This document shows, piece after piece, positions 48,798 to 60,442 of a stretch of DNA of 64,000 nucleotides. Position 1 is the stretch's first letter, and the number at the start of each line of letters is the position of its first letter. The DNA is taken from the NCBI RefSeq assembly GCF_042453785.1, contig NC_091670.1, positions 36,901,501 through 36,965,500 on the forward strand, given 5' to 3'. The position numbers and the translations under genes were made by a program. The stretch comes from Malus domestica. Its lineage: Eukaryota > Streptophyta > Magnoliopsida > Rosales > Rosaceae. The notes below the pieces were generated by a model. The model ran no database searches. It had not been told where the DNA came from and saw nothing but the letters and a program-made list of their open reading frames with translations.

Positions 48798-49950
48798 CTA
48801 TTAGGATTTACACAATCACATTCCTAATCTAATAGGACTGCAACACTCCCCATTGAGTGTGTAAATACTCAAGTAAATGGCGCATCAGGTCTTCAGTGAT
48901 GAAGTAAGTACAGTTGATGAAGTTGTCGGCACAATGAGTGAATGCGAGTCTCAAATCAATGGAAGAATGCATAAAAAGTAAAACTCACAAAACTTCGCTA
49001 TGGTAAAACCCAAGGTGGGAGAAAAACTCATAGACTAAAGAGAAAAGTGAGAAGTTGCATTAAGTCAAAACTATACATCTTTTGGACGCAAGTAGAATAG
49101 CTCACAAGGGTATGATCAGCCTAGGATGGGTGTCTCATTAAAACCTAGTTAGGTAGCAAAAACCTATTGGGAAAAATGCTTCTAATCGTAAGGAAAAAGA
49201 GTTCATTAAGATCAAGTGAGTATACTTCTGGATACTCCTCTTGAGTTTGACATAACTTCCAAATGAGAACTACAAGCATTGCATATGAATAGTTAGGCAT
49301 ACCAATTCCTCGGACAAGCTTTTGGAAGGTTAACTTCGGCAGTGACATCATGTAGAGGTCGACAAGGTTGTCTGGGATCGGTTTGCATGACTTCAATCTC
49401 CTGATGCTTTGCTAATGTAGATGTGGATGCAATATGTCTTGGTGTTGACTTCGTTGATGTATCATGGCTTGGTCAAGTTGATACATGCGGCATAATCTTC
49501 ATGGATTGTCATTGGGACTCAACGATGAATGAAAACACAGCAAGTACTTCAAATATGCTCAACAAGAACTCATAACCATGTCTCACTTGTGGCGTAGTGA
49601 AGTAAGGTGAGTCTTGGAACAATTCGAAGATTTCGCAACTAAGGTCATATCATGGACCTCCAAGATATTGCGATATCCCTAACGGTAAAGACATAACCAT
49701 TTTGGGATTTTACCTTGTGCGGGTTTGATAAGTAACTTGCATCAGCATAACAAACAAGGCAAACATCATTTTGAGGATTAGGGGGGTTGGATCTGTTGAG
49801 ATGCATTGGGATTTGCCCTCGTAGTACCTTCAAGGTACGTCTTTAATACCAATTCAGTGGTTGCGTGTAGGCGCGATGCTATATATTTACCAAGATCAAC
49901 AGTGAAGAAGATGTCTTGTCTAAATACAATGAGCTAAGTACAATGGAGCC
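48798..49950 (-). pseudogene. Second Ty1/copia 3' remnant
   Basis: This parallels 39250-40200. RNase H pieces are at 49833-49645 (CYADASYLSNPHKVKSQNG) and 49396-49145 (LVDLYMMSLPKLTFQKLVRG), with the same LTR-like sequence at 48990-49240. It is cut at 49950 by an LTR. Confidence 0.75.
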
Positions 49951-50351
49951 TGTTTGTACCATATTTAGGGCCTCCATATTTAGACCTCGTATAAATACTC
50001 GGGGGACTCAAATGTAATTATGTAATAAATGAAGGGGCAAATATGTAATAAGTGAGGAGCCCTTATTCTATAAAATGATTCCTCACTCTCCTCATTAAGA
50101 GAGGTCAAGGTTTAGGCCATGGGAAGAGAGAAAACATCTTAGAGAGGGCAAACACAGAAAATAAGCTAGAGAGCACATTGCCTCTAGCCTTCTTGTATAT
50201 TCACCATTCAGAGTGAAACAATATCAACATCAGTGTGGACGTAGCCCAAACATTGGGGTGAACCATGATACATCTTGTGTTCTTTACTTTCTTGCAGATT
50301 CACGGTCGGATTTATGTTGTTCCAAGACCCCTCTGGTTTTGTTCATTAACA
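49951..50351 (+). repeat. Isolated LTR of the 43791 family
   Basis: It starts TGTTTGTACCATATTTAGG and ends TTTGTTCATTAACA, like the 374-bp LTRs, with about 27 extra bp near 50125-50165. No primer site or polypurine tract adjoins it, and the flanks GAGCC and AATTC do not match. It is therefore a solo or recombined LTR. Confidence 0.75.
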
Positions 50352-50984
50352 AATTCTGTTTTGGAAAAAAAAAATTTGGTGAATTTGTCTTACACCCAAA
50401 TTTGAAAATGCTTCATCGCACTAAGATTTCTGCATTCCCCAGCCCCACCTTGGATCTGGATCCGTCCACAACCGTACACCGCAAAAAAAGAAAAGGCTGA
50501 TGTTGTAGGTTTGCACAGAAGGAAAAAAAGGAAGGAAGAAGGAAGGAAAAAAAGGGGGGGGAAGAAGAAAAAAATGGTCGTTTTGGGGTTTTGGCCCACA
50601 CGGGCAAAGGGAAAAAAATGGTCAAGCTAGTTTTTGGATCCACACAAGTTGTTAACCTGTTTGGAATTGTTTGTGACTGTTACTCAAGTGCTTGGATTTG
50701 TGATCATTAAAGTGATAGTTGTTTTTTAATTTTCGTCGTTTGTTGTTACAATTGAGATATGGAAATCTCGTCCGTTTAATGACGGGTTTTCTCCATACTC
50801 TCAACACTAGCCAGTTTGAACCAAAATCAGTTTGCCATCAAGAATCAAGAATCAGTTTGCCAATTTGCAATCAAGAATCAAGTTAAGTCAAGTCAAGAAT
50901 CAAGTCAAGTCAAGTTTGCATGTCTGCTAGTCCGCATCAGCTTTTTTGCAAACCCATGTCGTATACCGTCATGAGTTTGATGGG
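50352..50984. other. Intergenic debris with purine-rich and AAGTCAAGTC repeats
   Basis: A GGAAGGAAGAAGG-type purine tract is at 50510-50575 and ATCAAGAATCAAGT repeats are at 50838-50925. No gene. Confidence 0.4.
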
Positions 50985-51225
50985 GGGTATTGGAATATAT
51001 TAGTATTTTAGGTATTATATTGTTTGGGTTTTCTTATAAGTTTAGTTTGGGCCTAACCTGTTAGCATTAGGGTTAGAGTTAGTTTATTATAAATAGAGTG
51101 CTTTGTTATCATTAGAGAACAAGTTATTCACAATGTAGGGTTTTGTAGCCGTTCTGGTATTCTTGTTTGTTTAATAATATTCCTATTATTTTTGTTAGTC
51201 TTGTTCGTTACGCACTTTGATATTC
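50985..51225 (+). repeat. Copia-type LTR fragment
   Basis: GAGTTTGATGGGGGG (polypurine-like) is followed by TATTGGAATATATTAGTATT and a TTATAAATAG TATA-like site. This looks like the 3' end of a copia element. Confidence 0.5.
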
Positions 51226-51234
51226 AACTATCTC

Positions 51235-51460
51235 TGTTGAGAGTTGTCCTCGTGTGAAGCCAAACGGTCACACGCGCTCAACGTCACCCTGTTGTGCTGT
51301 CCATGTGTATGCTTGAAAATTGGCCACACGTGGGAGGGGGCGTGTTGAGAGTTGTCCCACATCGGTGAAAGACAAAATTTGCTATGTGCTTATATGGTTT
51401 TAGACTACTTCCCATATTGCCAATTGACTTTATGATGGAACCTCAATTTCATCAAAATCC
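51235..51460 (+). repeat. TRIM-like 3' half
   Basis: Sequence like the 32169-32579 element: GCTTGAAAATTGGCCACACG, a purine-rich GTGGGAGGGGGCG, then TGTTGAGAGTTGTCCCACA up to GATGGAACCTCAA. Confidence 0.6.
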
Positions 51461-51990
51461 CTTTTTTCTGCTGGGTTCTTGCGATGAGAGCATAAACAAA
51501 AATTCAGAGACCCAAAGAAGATATGAAGATCCCAAGTCTCACCTTCGCCTTCCGCTACAAACGAAATTTGGGATATGGGTTATGTAACCCACTTTTGGAT
51601 TCAAATAAAACGTTTCAGGATTAGGAAGAAAACCCATATAGGATTTCAAGACAACCCCAAGGCCACTCCATCAATTTGCCTTAATAGGAATTGGAAGGGG
51701 TTCATACCGTACCGAACCAGGATAGACGTAAATACATGCCTTTTAATTGATTTACCACAGCTGAACGATGGGTAGTCACTTTTCATGAAAATGAAACCCT
51801 AAAATTTTGTTCTAAACTTTCATAACAGCACTTTAGTTGATGCTCCATTATAGCTTATGTGTGAAAATATTGAATTAAATGATGCTCATTTATAGGGTAA
51901 ACGCATCTATATATGCATCACAAGCCTTTAAATTTAAAGACAAGGGTTCCTTTAACAATAGAGTTGACGGTCTCATCATAATCAAACTTA
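51461..51990. other. Intergenic stretch, nothing recognised
   Basis: AT-rich with only short ORFs lacking motifs. Confidence 0.35.
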
Positions 51991-51994
51991 TGTT

Positions 51995-52690
51995 GTTGAT
52001 CAGTGGCGGAACCAGGAATTTAAAACATGGGGTAAAAAAATAGCTTTAAAAATTCCATCATACTTTCATTTATAATTGTCCACGGTGTGTTCTCATATTT
52101 TAGAAACATAGAATCAGAACATTTTTATCAATAGAACCAAAAACATCTTTCTCAATGTACACAACCAAACTATCATTCAACCCATCTTATTAAGATGTGG
52201 ATTCTTCATAATTTTCATCACCGAAAAAACTATTTCAACTGAAGCAGTTGCAACAGTTAAAATCAATGTTAATTTCACTAGCAAGTACACCAAGGGATAT
52301 TGTCGGTCCCTCTTTGTCTCCGTCAACTTTTGTGCAAGGCTACTAATCCCTTTCAACGCAGAAAACTCATTATGCAAACGACGTAGCTTTGTTAAATTAG
52401 AAAGGTATTAATTTTTTTTAAGGGATAAGTTTAGAAAAGGATAAGTTTACAAGTAAAAGGTTATTGGGATAAGTTTACAAAGCAACGTGCTGCTGCAAAG
52501 CTGCTGTTGCAGGCTACTATACGGGTTCATAAAATTTTCAAAGGGATAACTTGACAAGGTTATTGGGGTCAAAGGATGCCAATGCCCCCGCGTTGGCTCC
52601 GCTAGTGTTGTTGATGACAACTTTTGGCAACAAGGCAAACTTCATAGCATTTATTGGTGCCAATGCCATTTTAATTGCGCTTGATACGGA
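51995..52690 (-). pseudogene. hAT-like transposase C-terminal remnant
   Basis: The ORF at 52377-52177 reads LAQKLTETKR, YPLVYLLVKLTLILTVATAS, VEIVFSVMKIMKNPHLNKMG, matching the hAT dimerisation domain of plant TTF-type/zinc-finger transposase-like proteins. The rest is fragmentary. Confidence 0.75.
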
Positions 52691-52928
52691 ATAGAGACTT
52701 GAAAACTCTCATCACGTCCCTAATCAAATTTCGTGAACAGAAAGAGGAATATGGAATGTCTTGTTAAGTTTATTATAATCAAGTTTCATATGGTTAATAT
52801 GGTACGTACTATATATATGTATATACCTTATACATTATTTTGCCTAAGTATTTTCTATATTAACATGTGAACTCCCCATAAGAAATTTTTGGAATGCTAC
52901 TAACAACACCCATTAACAAACATATATA

Positions 52929-52930
52929 AC

Positions 52931-52962
<32 letters not shown>
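52929..52962. repeat. (AT)n(AC)n microsatellite in the LBD promoter
   Basis: Compound dinucleotide run ending directly before the TATA-like box of the LBD gene. Confidence 0.9.
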
Positions 52963-52964
52963 CA

Positions 52965-52972
52965 TATATAAA
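52965..52972 (+). promoter_or_regulatory. Probable TATA box of the LBD gene
   Basis: TATATAAA about 600 bp before the ATG. The gap holds a CT-rich leader (53010-53160) and probably a 5' UTR intron ending at the CTCTTTGCAG acceptor at 53534. Confidence 0.5.
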
Positions 52973-53568
52973 GATTCTGCCAGTTATATTTCTTATCAGT
53001 AGCAGAGGCCCCGGAGGAGAAAAAATAACTAGTCTCTCGCCTCCCCTCTTCACTCTCTTAAACACTTCCCTCTTACTAATTCATCTCACTTCTTCTCATC
53101 GAAAGACAGAAAGACGAGGAGGCAACAAAGGGAATTCGAAATTGTGGAGATATCGCTTCGCCTATCTATATAAAAAATTCTTCCTCGCTGCTTTCTTGAT
53201 TGTCTAGCTAGGGTTAGGGCTTTCTTTTTCTTTTCTTTTTTTTTTTTTTGTCAAAGGTTAGGGTTTTCTTTTTCCAATAGACTCAAAATTTAGCTATAGA
53301 ACTCTAAAATTATTCTCATCGTGGGTTAAAGAATAAGGATCATAAATAAATGTATTAAATTTAGGGTTGATTAATTATGAACGAATTATTTTCCTTTTCT
53401 TAATCCCAAAGGGTGTATTCAATTAGGATTTTAAGGATTTTAATTCTTTTTATGAATATTTATCGTTCTCTGACCATTAATTTATGCAAATGAAATGATC
53501 ACTGATTCTTGTTCTTGTTAATTCCTCTTTGCAGTTTGTTGTGATAAATCAAGTAAAACCTAAAAAAA

Positions 53569-54312
53569 ATGTCGTCAAACACTCATTCACCGTGCGCTGC
53601 GTGCAAGTTTCAACGGCGAAAATGCACGCAAGAATGCGTGTTCGCCCCCTATTTCCCACCAGACCAACCTCAAAAATTCGCAAACGTTCACACGGTTTAC
53701 GGTGCGAGCAACGTCGGCAAGATCCTGAACGAACTCAATGTTGCATACCGTGAAGATGCGGTGACGTCATTGGCCTATGAGGCAGAGGCTCGTCTTCGGG
53801 ACCCGGTGTATGGTTGTGTTGGTTTCATCTCATTTCTCCAGAACAGGCTTAAGCAAGTCCAGACTGATCTCTACAATGCCAAGAAAGATCTGTATGCCTA
53901 TGTTGGCCCTCAGGCATTGATGATCCCTCTGTTGGGGGCTACCACTGGCCCTCCGCCCCAGCAGGGCTGCAGGGGAGGCCAGCTTTTGATTCGCGACCAA
54001 CATCAGCAGCAATTGTTCGAGGCTCATCAGCAAGAGCTTGTCAGGTTCAATATCAATGGGATGGACGCCGCAGCGAGTTTGGTTAATGGAAATGGGTTTA
54101 GTCAGATTCCCGCAGCTGCTGCTAGTACCGGTGTGGTGTCTGGTTCATTGGGTTTGGGTGGAGCTTTTGATAATAACCATTATAACCAGATCCAACAAGA
54201 AGCAGCTGCACATCACCAGAATTCCCTAGACCATCAGCTTCAGGCTCGGCTGATGCTCCAACCACACCCGGCCCAGGAATCACAGCAGAAATCAGAAGGC
54301 GAGGAGAGTTGA
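53569..54312 (+). CDS. LBD36: LOB-domain transcription factor, class I, LBD36/ASL1-like
   Basis: This is a plant-specific nuclear DNA-binding protein of the AS2/LOB family, which shapes lateral organs and organ boundaries. It has 247 aa in one coding exon. The LOB domain (residues about 6-107) has the zinc-finger-like C-block CAACKFQRRKCTQEC (C-x2-C-x6-C-x3-C), the GAS block FANVHTVYGASNVGKIL and the leucine-zipper-like coil ending in LKQVQTDLYNAKKDL. YNAKKDLYAYVGPQA after the domain is what I recall for LBD36/ASL1 rather than AS2. The C-terminal half is Gln/Ala/His-rich and disordered-looking, as in this subgroup. The start fits the conserved MSSN(S)PCAAC opening. The TATA box at 52965 and a probable leader intron lie upstream. 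Confidence 0.92.
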   Translation: MSSNTHSPCAACKFQRRKCTQECVFAPYFPPDQPQKFANVHTVYGASNVGKILNELNVAYREDAVTSLAYEAEARLRDPVYGCVGFISFLQNRLKQVQTDLYNAKKDLYAYVGPQALMIPLLGATTGPPPQQGCRGGQLLIRDQHQQQLFEAHQQELVRFNINGMDAAASLVNGNGFSQIPAAAASTGVVSGSLGLGGAFDNNHYNQIQQEAAAHHQNSLDHQLQARLMLQPHPAQESQQKSEGEES

Positions 54313-54443
54313 GATTCTCCATTGCATGCCTGCCTTCTTCAATAAACAATTGCCCATCCTTGGTATGTACTATGTACGTAGTACACTTTATTAATTCATC
54401 CATTGATCGATAGAGTAAAATTGTACTATAAATTATAAGAAAG

Positions 54444-54549
54444 TTGTTATTAGCTCTCCAAAATGATTATCCTGCACTTCAATTTATAAACATACGAATA
54501 AAATTTGTATAGAAAGAAGTGTGTGATTCTTTTTGAAGTGTCAATAACA
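54444..54549. mobile_element. Foldback MITE, family A copy 3 (LBD 3' flank)
   Basis: TTGTTATTAGCTCTCCAAAA pairs with TTTTTGAAGTGTCAATAACA. It shares termini with the copies at 16165 and 19349; the core is diverged. Confidence 0.65.
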
Positions 54550-56591
54550 GCTCCAACACCAAAATAAAAAAATTAAAATTCTGGTTATTTTTCCTGTTTG
54601 GTAGTTTTCTACTGTTTATATTTGCATTAAGTGATTGTGGTCTTAGGTTTAAGTTTGTGCCCATGAAAGTGCTTCAGAATTAGACGTATGCTTTTCTTAA
54701 ACGGGCAAATGTTATATAATGCTTTGACGTGCAATTCGAATTAATGTTCCACGACTAAACTTGTAGCCATATCACCTTCTCAATTCTGTAAGATTTTTTT
54801 TGACGATAATTGGCATTATATATGGATTCTTACTGGCAAAATATATAATCGGTGCCCTATTATATGATACATATTCTTCCGTCAGTAACACATCATTTGC
54901 ATGCCAAAGTGTGTGTGGGAACAAAACTGATTAGAAATATGGACTTCTTACTTTATTTTTCTAACAAAGGGTAGTTGAAGTACCAATTGTTTGGTATTTA
55001 ATTTGAAACCAATTTATAGTTTTAGAAATGATGAATGAAAATATTGAAGCTAATACTCCTTGATTTCAAAAACAAAAAAATATAACCAAAAGGATACGAA
55101 ACATGACCTAAACTTCGATCGTAGAGGGCTTCTTAGGATTCATAAACAATATTTGATCACCAGTGTACTCTTAGTAAGTTTGTTGCCCTTTATCATTTCT
55201 TCAAGGTCTACGTGTTTACGTATTTGCTGTGCAAAATCAGTTCTTTAAATTTCTTTTCGATTTCCCTTTTTGGAGAGAAGAGTGTCTTTCTTTGCTCATT
55301 GTGGTGAGAAAGTTTGTTTCTGTGCTTTGAATTTGTCCTGAATTTTAATAGAAGTTTGAATTTGCCTTAGTCACTTGAGTTGCAAGCTCTTAGCCCAGTT
55401 TTGTGCATGCTTTGTATTTGTAATTTATCCTTTTTATATTGGAAAGGCTCACACATAAACCACTCACAACCTAGAGCTCCAACTACACCATTGTACTCTA
55501 TCAAATTTCTCACACGTTCATGATGAGTAACAATCTTTGGCTCTCAAGTTTCTCCTACATTCATTAATTTGGTGTTTTCTTAAACCTTTGCACCCTTTTG
55601 TGTTGGGTTCTCCTGGCACAATCACTTTCTCTTGACAGCAGCCGCCCCTTGACAGAGACACTCTCTCTTGCCCTTGATACGGGACCTTCTTGTGTGCTCT
55701 GGAGTACTCGGTACTACCAGTGTTTTAACCGTTAGATGTACTCATGTACTTCTGTGCTTTATCTTTTGTATATTGTAGTTTTCCTTCGGGTTTTATCTTA
55801 TATAATTTTGTTGATGAATGCAAGACATCATGACAAAAACATAGAAGGATGCTATATGTATCGAAGGAAAATTTTGAATTTGCTACAACATAGAGGTTTA
55901 GAACTGTGGAATGTCTTTCAGTACATTGTATAACTACTCCCGTGATTTGTTAATTAAATGATTATTTCTTTACTTATTTCCTCTATTCCCCTCCATTCTT
56001 TGCAGTTTAATTTGTAAGTCCAGCACAGAGGTGAAGATACATACTGAAAGATAACTCCATTTATGAGACTCCACTAAGATGTGCAAGTGTAGCCAGACAC
56101 TATAAGTTGGTGAGGGATTGGTTTCGAGCTTAAAGAAAAACTCTGATTGGTGATGTGATTGAATTGTAAAATTATGTTCTTGAGCAAAGACTTTCTTCCG
56201 ATGTGCATTCTCCATTGGTTTTCTAGTTTATTACTTATGTTGTAGCAGTGGTTGGCTGGTTGGTTTTGACATTTTGCAACGACAATTGTTGTTATTGGTA
56301 ATAAGCAGTAGTTAATCGTTGTAGTAGTTCTTAGATCCCACTTAATGTGACAGTCGTACTATGTGTTCTGGAGGTCCTATATATGTTTTTAACAAATAAG
56401 AGACTTTCATCATGTATTAAGATGAGTTGGGAACCACAATTTGAAAAAATTGTTACTGCATACCTTTACATTCATTGTGATTCTCGTTTAGTTATGTATG
56501 GAGTATCTAAACATCTTTTTATTTCTTGTATGCCAATTTTACATGTATTAATCAACTTTTTCAGAAACATTTAAAGCTCTGGACCCTAAAC
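54550..56591. other. Long intergenic region, no recognised gene
   Basis: AT-rich. Only short ORFs without motifs on either strand, and no clear repeat ends. Confidence 0.45.
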
Positions 56592-56799
56592 CACTACTAG
56601 AAATCTTGGCATAGGGCACCTTTTTTGAAGTGTGGATATGGCATGTTAGACATCTGTTAAAGGTGCCCACTGAGCATTAGGCACCAAGTGCGCACCGTAC
56701 CATCAAGAGTTCCCTATAACATAGTTTCTAAAGATCATTAGGCAACAAAACCATCTTTGCGTAAGAAAGCCTTGCCCTATGCCAACATTTCTTGTAGTG
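56592..56799. mobile_element. Miniature CACTA element with AAC target duplication
   Basis: It starts CACTACTAGAAATCTTGGCA and ends GCCAACATTTCTTGTAGTG, giving about 25 bp of inverted repeat. AAC flanks both sides (56589-56591, 56800-56802), the 3-bp duplication of CACTA elements. It is 208 bp and non-coding. Its ends differ from those of the large CACTA element at 12124 beyond the first nine or so bases, so it belongs to another family. Confidence 0.9.
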
Positions 56800-58097
56800 A
56801 ACCCTTAGCAAATAAACTTTCATGATAACAAGATTGGAAACTTTTCGGTTGGCACTTGTGATAACACCTATCATGTTACATTCCACTCAGCAATAAAATT
56901 TTCGATTGTCACTTTAAAAAAATTATTGTGCATCCCACTTTATTTATTTGTATAAGAAAAAGTACAACTCATCCCTGATATAAAGGGTTTAGTCGCTGTT
57001 GAATTTCTACTAATACAAAACACCCCTAGACATATCTAGCAATACATGCTGAGGATGGCATCTGCATGCTCTTGCACCACCTTCCAAGCTATGACTACGT
57101 GTTTTTCCTCCGTGAGAGTTGCACCAATTGCACAACGTAACACATACATACCTCCCACCACAGCATGAGTCATGTACACACGACCTGACCCATTGATGGC
57201 CTTCAGTAACCTGCAATTTACCTCGTTAATTACACCGTTTTCATCACTTGGAATTGGAGTATTGTTGCTAATTGCCGACGGTGAAACCCTGAAACAAACC
57301 AAAGAGAAATTCCTCGGGACAACAACTTCAAACCTTTTTTCCATCCCCACAAGCCCTTCAAAACGCTTGGCCATTTTTACATCACTTCTAAATTCTAATA
57401 AAGTTTCTAAGGTTTTCCACTCCATAGTTTCTAAGCACAAGCCATAGCTTCGTGGCCGGAAACCCTCGGGTTAAGGCTATCTGCCAGTCTTTGTTGTCCA
57501 CCATTTGCTTTGAATCTGTGGCCTTGTTCCTCAACCCCTCAAGATTCACAGACATTGAGTTTGTCAATGCACTTGGATTCTTAACCCAAAGGCAGCAACA
57601 ATTGAGAGTAGTGAAGAACCATTTATGCGCACTGAGACTGAACGAATTTGCACACTCAATTCCATCAATAAAATGACGAAACTCAGGGCAAATGCAAGCA
57701 TTCCCGGCATATGCAGCGTCCACATGAACCCACATGCCATAATCTTTTGCAACATTGCATAGTGGCCCCAATGGATCAACGGCAGCGGTTGCGGTTGTTC
57801 CTACTGTGGCACATAAATAAAATGGAACCAACCCAGATTTCACGTCTGAACAAATCACCAATTGTAGCAATTCGGGTGAGAGTGCAAATGATGATGATCT
57901 TGTAGTCTCAATGGCCCAAAAAATTTTCGAGTGGATTCCAACAATTTGAGAAACTTTTTGGAGTGCACTATGTGTTTGATCTGATCCATACACAACCAAA
58001 TTTCCTATATTCTCTTTACCGATTTGACTTAAGATTTGATCTCTTGCAGCTACCATGGTGCAAACTACGGACTCATGCGTACTCCCATGTAACACAC

Positions 58098-60442
58098 TGT
58101 TGTGCCTTGGTCCGTTCATCAGTGCGGAAACGAGATTCAGATTACAACCTCACCAAAATCACACTCAGTTGAACAGAATAAAATACAAGAAATAAAGACA
58201 CCGAGAAATTTACGAGGTTCGGCAAAAATCCTGCCTACGTCCCCGGAGAGATATTGCTCTTCACTATGAGAATAACAGTACAAGTACACATGAGTTAAAT
58301 CAACATAACCCAATCCCAAATCCCTTGCACACCCACTCATAGAATTTTCCCAAGAGCCTCACTCTATCCCAAGAGTTCTTTCACTAGAATACTTTTCACT
58401 CTAGCTCTCTTGATTTTTCTCTCACCCATGCCCATGCTTTCCCATGGGAGAGCCGAATGCTCTCCCCCTTTAGATGCTCTCTGATGCCTTCTCAGGAGAG
58501 AGCCGAATGCTCTCTCTCTCCTTTCTCCACTTCGGCTCCTTGCAATTAAATGGACAGAAAAGTGAGTCAACTTCTCCTTTTTTTCATAGACACAATGATG
58601 ATCCATCATGCTCCCTTTTCTCAAAACCCAAAACCACTTTCGGCATGCAAATGGGAAATGAATAAAAAATGCCAAAACAAAGGAATCCCATGAAACATCA
58701 TCATTGTCTTCCACTATTAGCCAAAATGAGATATGGACATATTTGGCCACTATTCTGAAAGCATAACACACAAAGTCACTTAATTGTTAACAGCTCAAAA
58801 TATGAGCCAATCACAACAATCTCCACCTTGGCGAATATACTGTGCAAAAAATCCTTGCACCCAGCATACACACACTAAATAAACCTCGTTGGTCCTGTTC
58901 CGATTCAGTCACTGCCAATGCATGTGCAGCTGCTGCAAGCTAAAAATCACAATTTAGCTTCAGACAGGATCTCGACACATCCTCGTCTCCTCCAATAGGT
59001 TTTCCTCCTCTTCATTGTCTGCAACCTGGAAACTCGTCAGCGCGCCCGTTTCCAGCAACAACCCATCGAGCCAGACAAAATTCCCACACTTCCTCCTACC
59101 TCAGGACCATCTGATCACCTGTGAATCCTATAGCTCCACCTGCTGCAAAACCCCTGCAACACTTGAGACTAAACATCACCAGGAGAAGTGTTGCTTTTGA
59201 GTACCTAGAGGACATACTCGAAGTCTTCCACCACAAACTTGCTACAACTCGGTCTAGCACCTGTAGCACTGTGGACCCTTGCCTCCGGAACCGGATCTGA
59301 ACCTGCTGTCTCTCTCAGATCCTCTTTCCAATTTTCTTCCACGATTCCAACCTTTAATAACTTAAGCAGTCTTGTGCCCACCATTATCCATGGTCTCCTT
59401 TGTGTATCATTCCACACCAAAGAAGCTTGCACCTGCTCCAAACTTACTGTAACTTTCCATGCAGTAAAGTTTCACAAGGTTCTAAGACAAATCTGAAAGT
59501 GAGGTAAGAAGAAAGAGGCCTTTGTCTTCTTCCTCAACATCAACTTTCGTAGTTGATCTAAGCATCCCTGAACACGGCTTCCATTTCTTCAGGCTTCCAT
59601 TACTCTCCATTACCAAGAGTAAAATCGCCTCTCCCTTTAAACTGCTCAACTGAAAATTCCATGGTGAACAACAAATCTGGACCTCCAACGAACCAAGCTT
59701 CCAACGATGCTCTGATACCAATTGTTGTGCCTTGGTCCGTTCATCAGTGCGGAAACGAGATTCAGATTACAACCTCACCAAAATCACACTCAGTTGAACA
59801 GAATAAAATACAAGAAATAAAGACACCGAGAAATTTACGAGGTTCGGCAAAAATCCTGCCTACGTCCCCGGAGAGATATTGCTCTTCACTATGAGAATAA
59901 CAGTACAAGTACACATGAGTTAAATCAACATAACCCAATCCCAAATCCCTTGCACACCCACTCATAGAATTTTCCCAAGAGCCTCACTCTACCCCAAGAG
60001 TTCTTTCACTAGAATACTTTTCACTCTAGCTCTCTTGATTTTTCTCTCACCCATGCCCATGCTTTCACATGGGAGAGCCGAATGCTCTCCCCCTTTAGAT
60101 GCTCTCTGATGCCTTCTCAGGAGAGAGCCGAATGCTCTCTCTCTCCTTTCTCCACTTCGGCTCCTTGCAATTAAATGGACAGAAAAGTGAGTCAACTTCT
60201 CCTTTTTTTCATAGACACAATGATGATCCATCATGCTCCCTTTTCTCAAAACCCAAAACCACTTTCGGCATGCAAATGGGAAATGAATAAAAATTGCCAA
60301 AACAAAGGAATCCCATGAAACATCATATTGTCTTCCACTATTAGCCAAAATGAGATATGGACATATTTGGCCACTATTCCGAAAGCATAACACACAAAGT
60401 CACTTAATTGTTAACAGCTCAAAATATGAGCCAATCACAACA
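58098..60442 (-). mobile_element. Non-autonomous LTR element inserted in the decarboxylase paralog
   Basis: LTRs 58098-58818 (721 bp) and 59723-60442 (720 bp) begin TGTTGTGCCTTGGTCC and end CCAATCACAACA. The duplication CACAC is at 58093-58097 and 60443-60447. Orientation is minus: on the minus strand, ATTGGTATCAGAGCATCG (initiator-methionine primer site) adjoins the right LTR and AAGGTGGAGAT (polypurine) adjoins the left one. By eye the LTRs differ by about four substitutions and a small indel. The interior is only about 0.9 kb with no recognisable gag or pol, so the element depended on another's enzymes. Confidence 0.95.
58819..59722 (-). other. Interior of the non-autonomous LTR element
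   Basis: Two minus-strand ORFs of about 79 codons (59721-59482 and 59441-59205) contain phrases such as LKKWKPCSGMLRSTTKV, possibly gag-derived. I cannot assign them. They overlap no known domain visible here. Confidence 0.4.
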
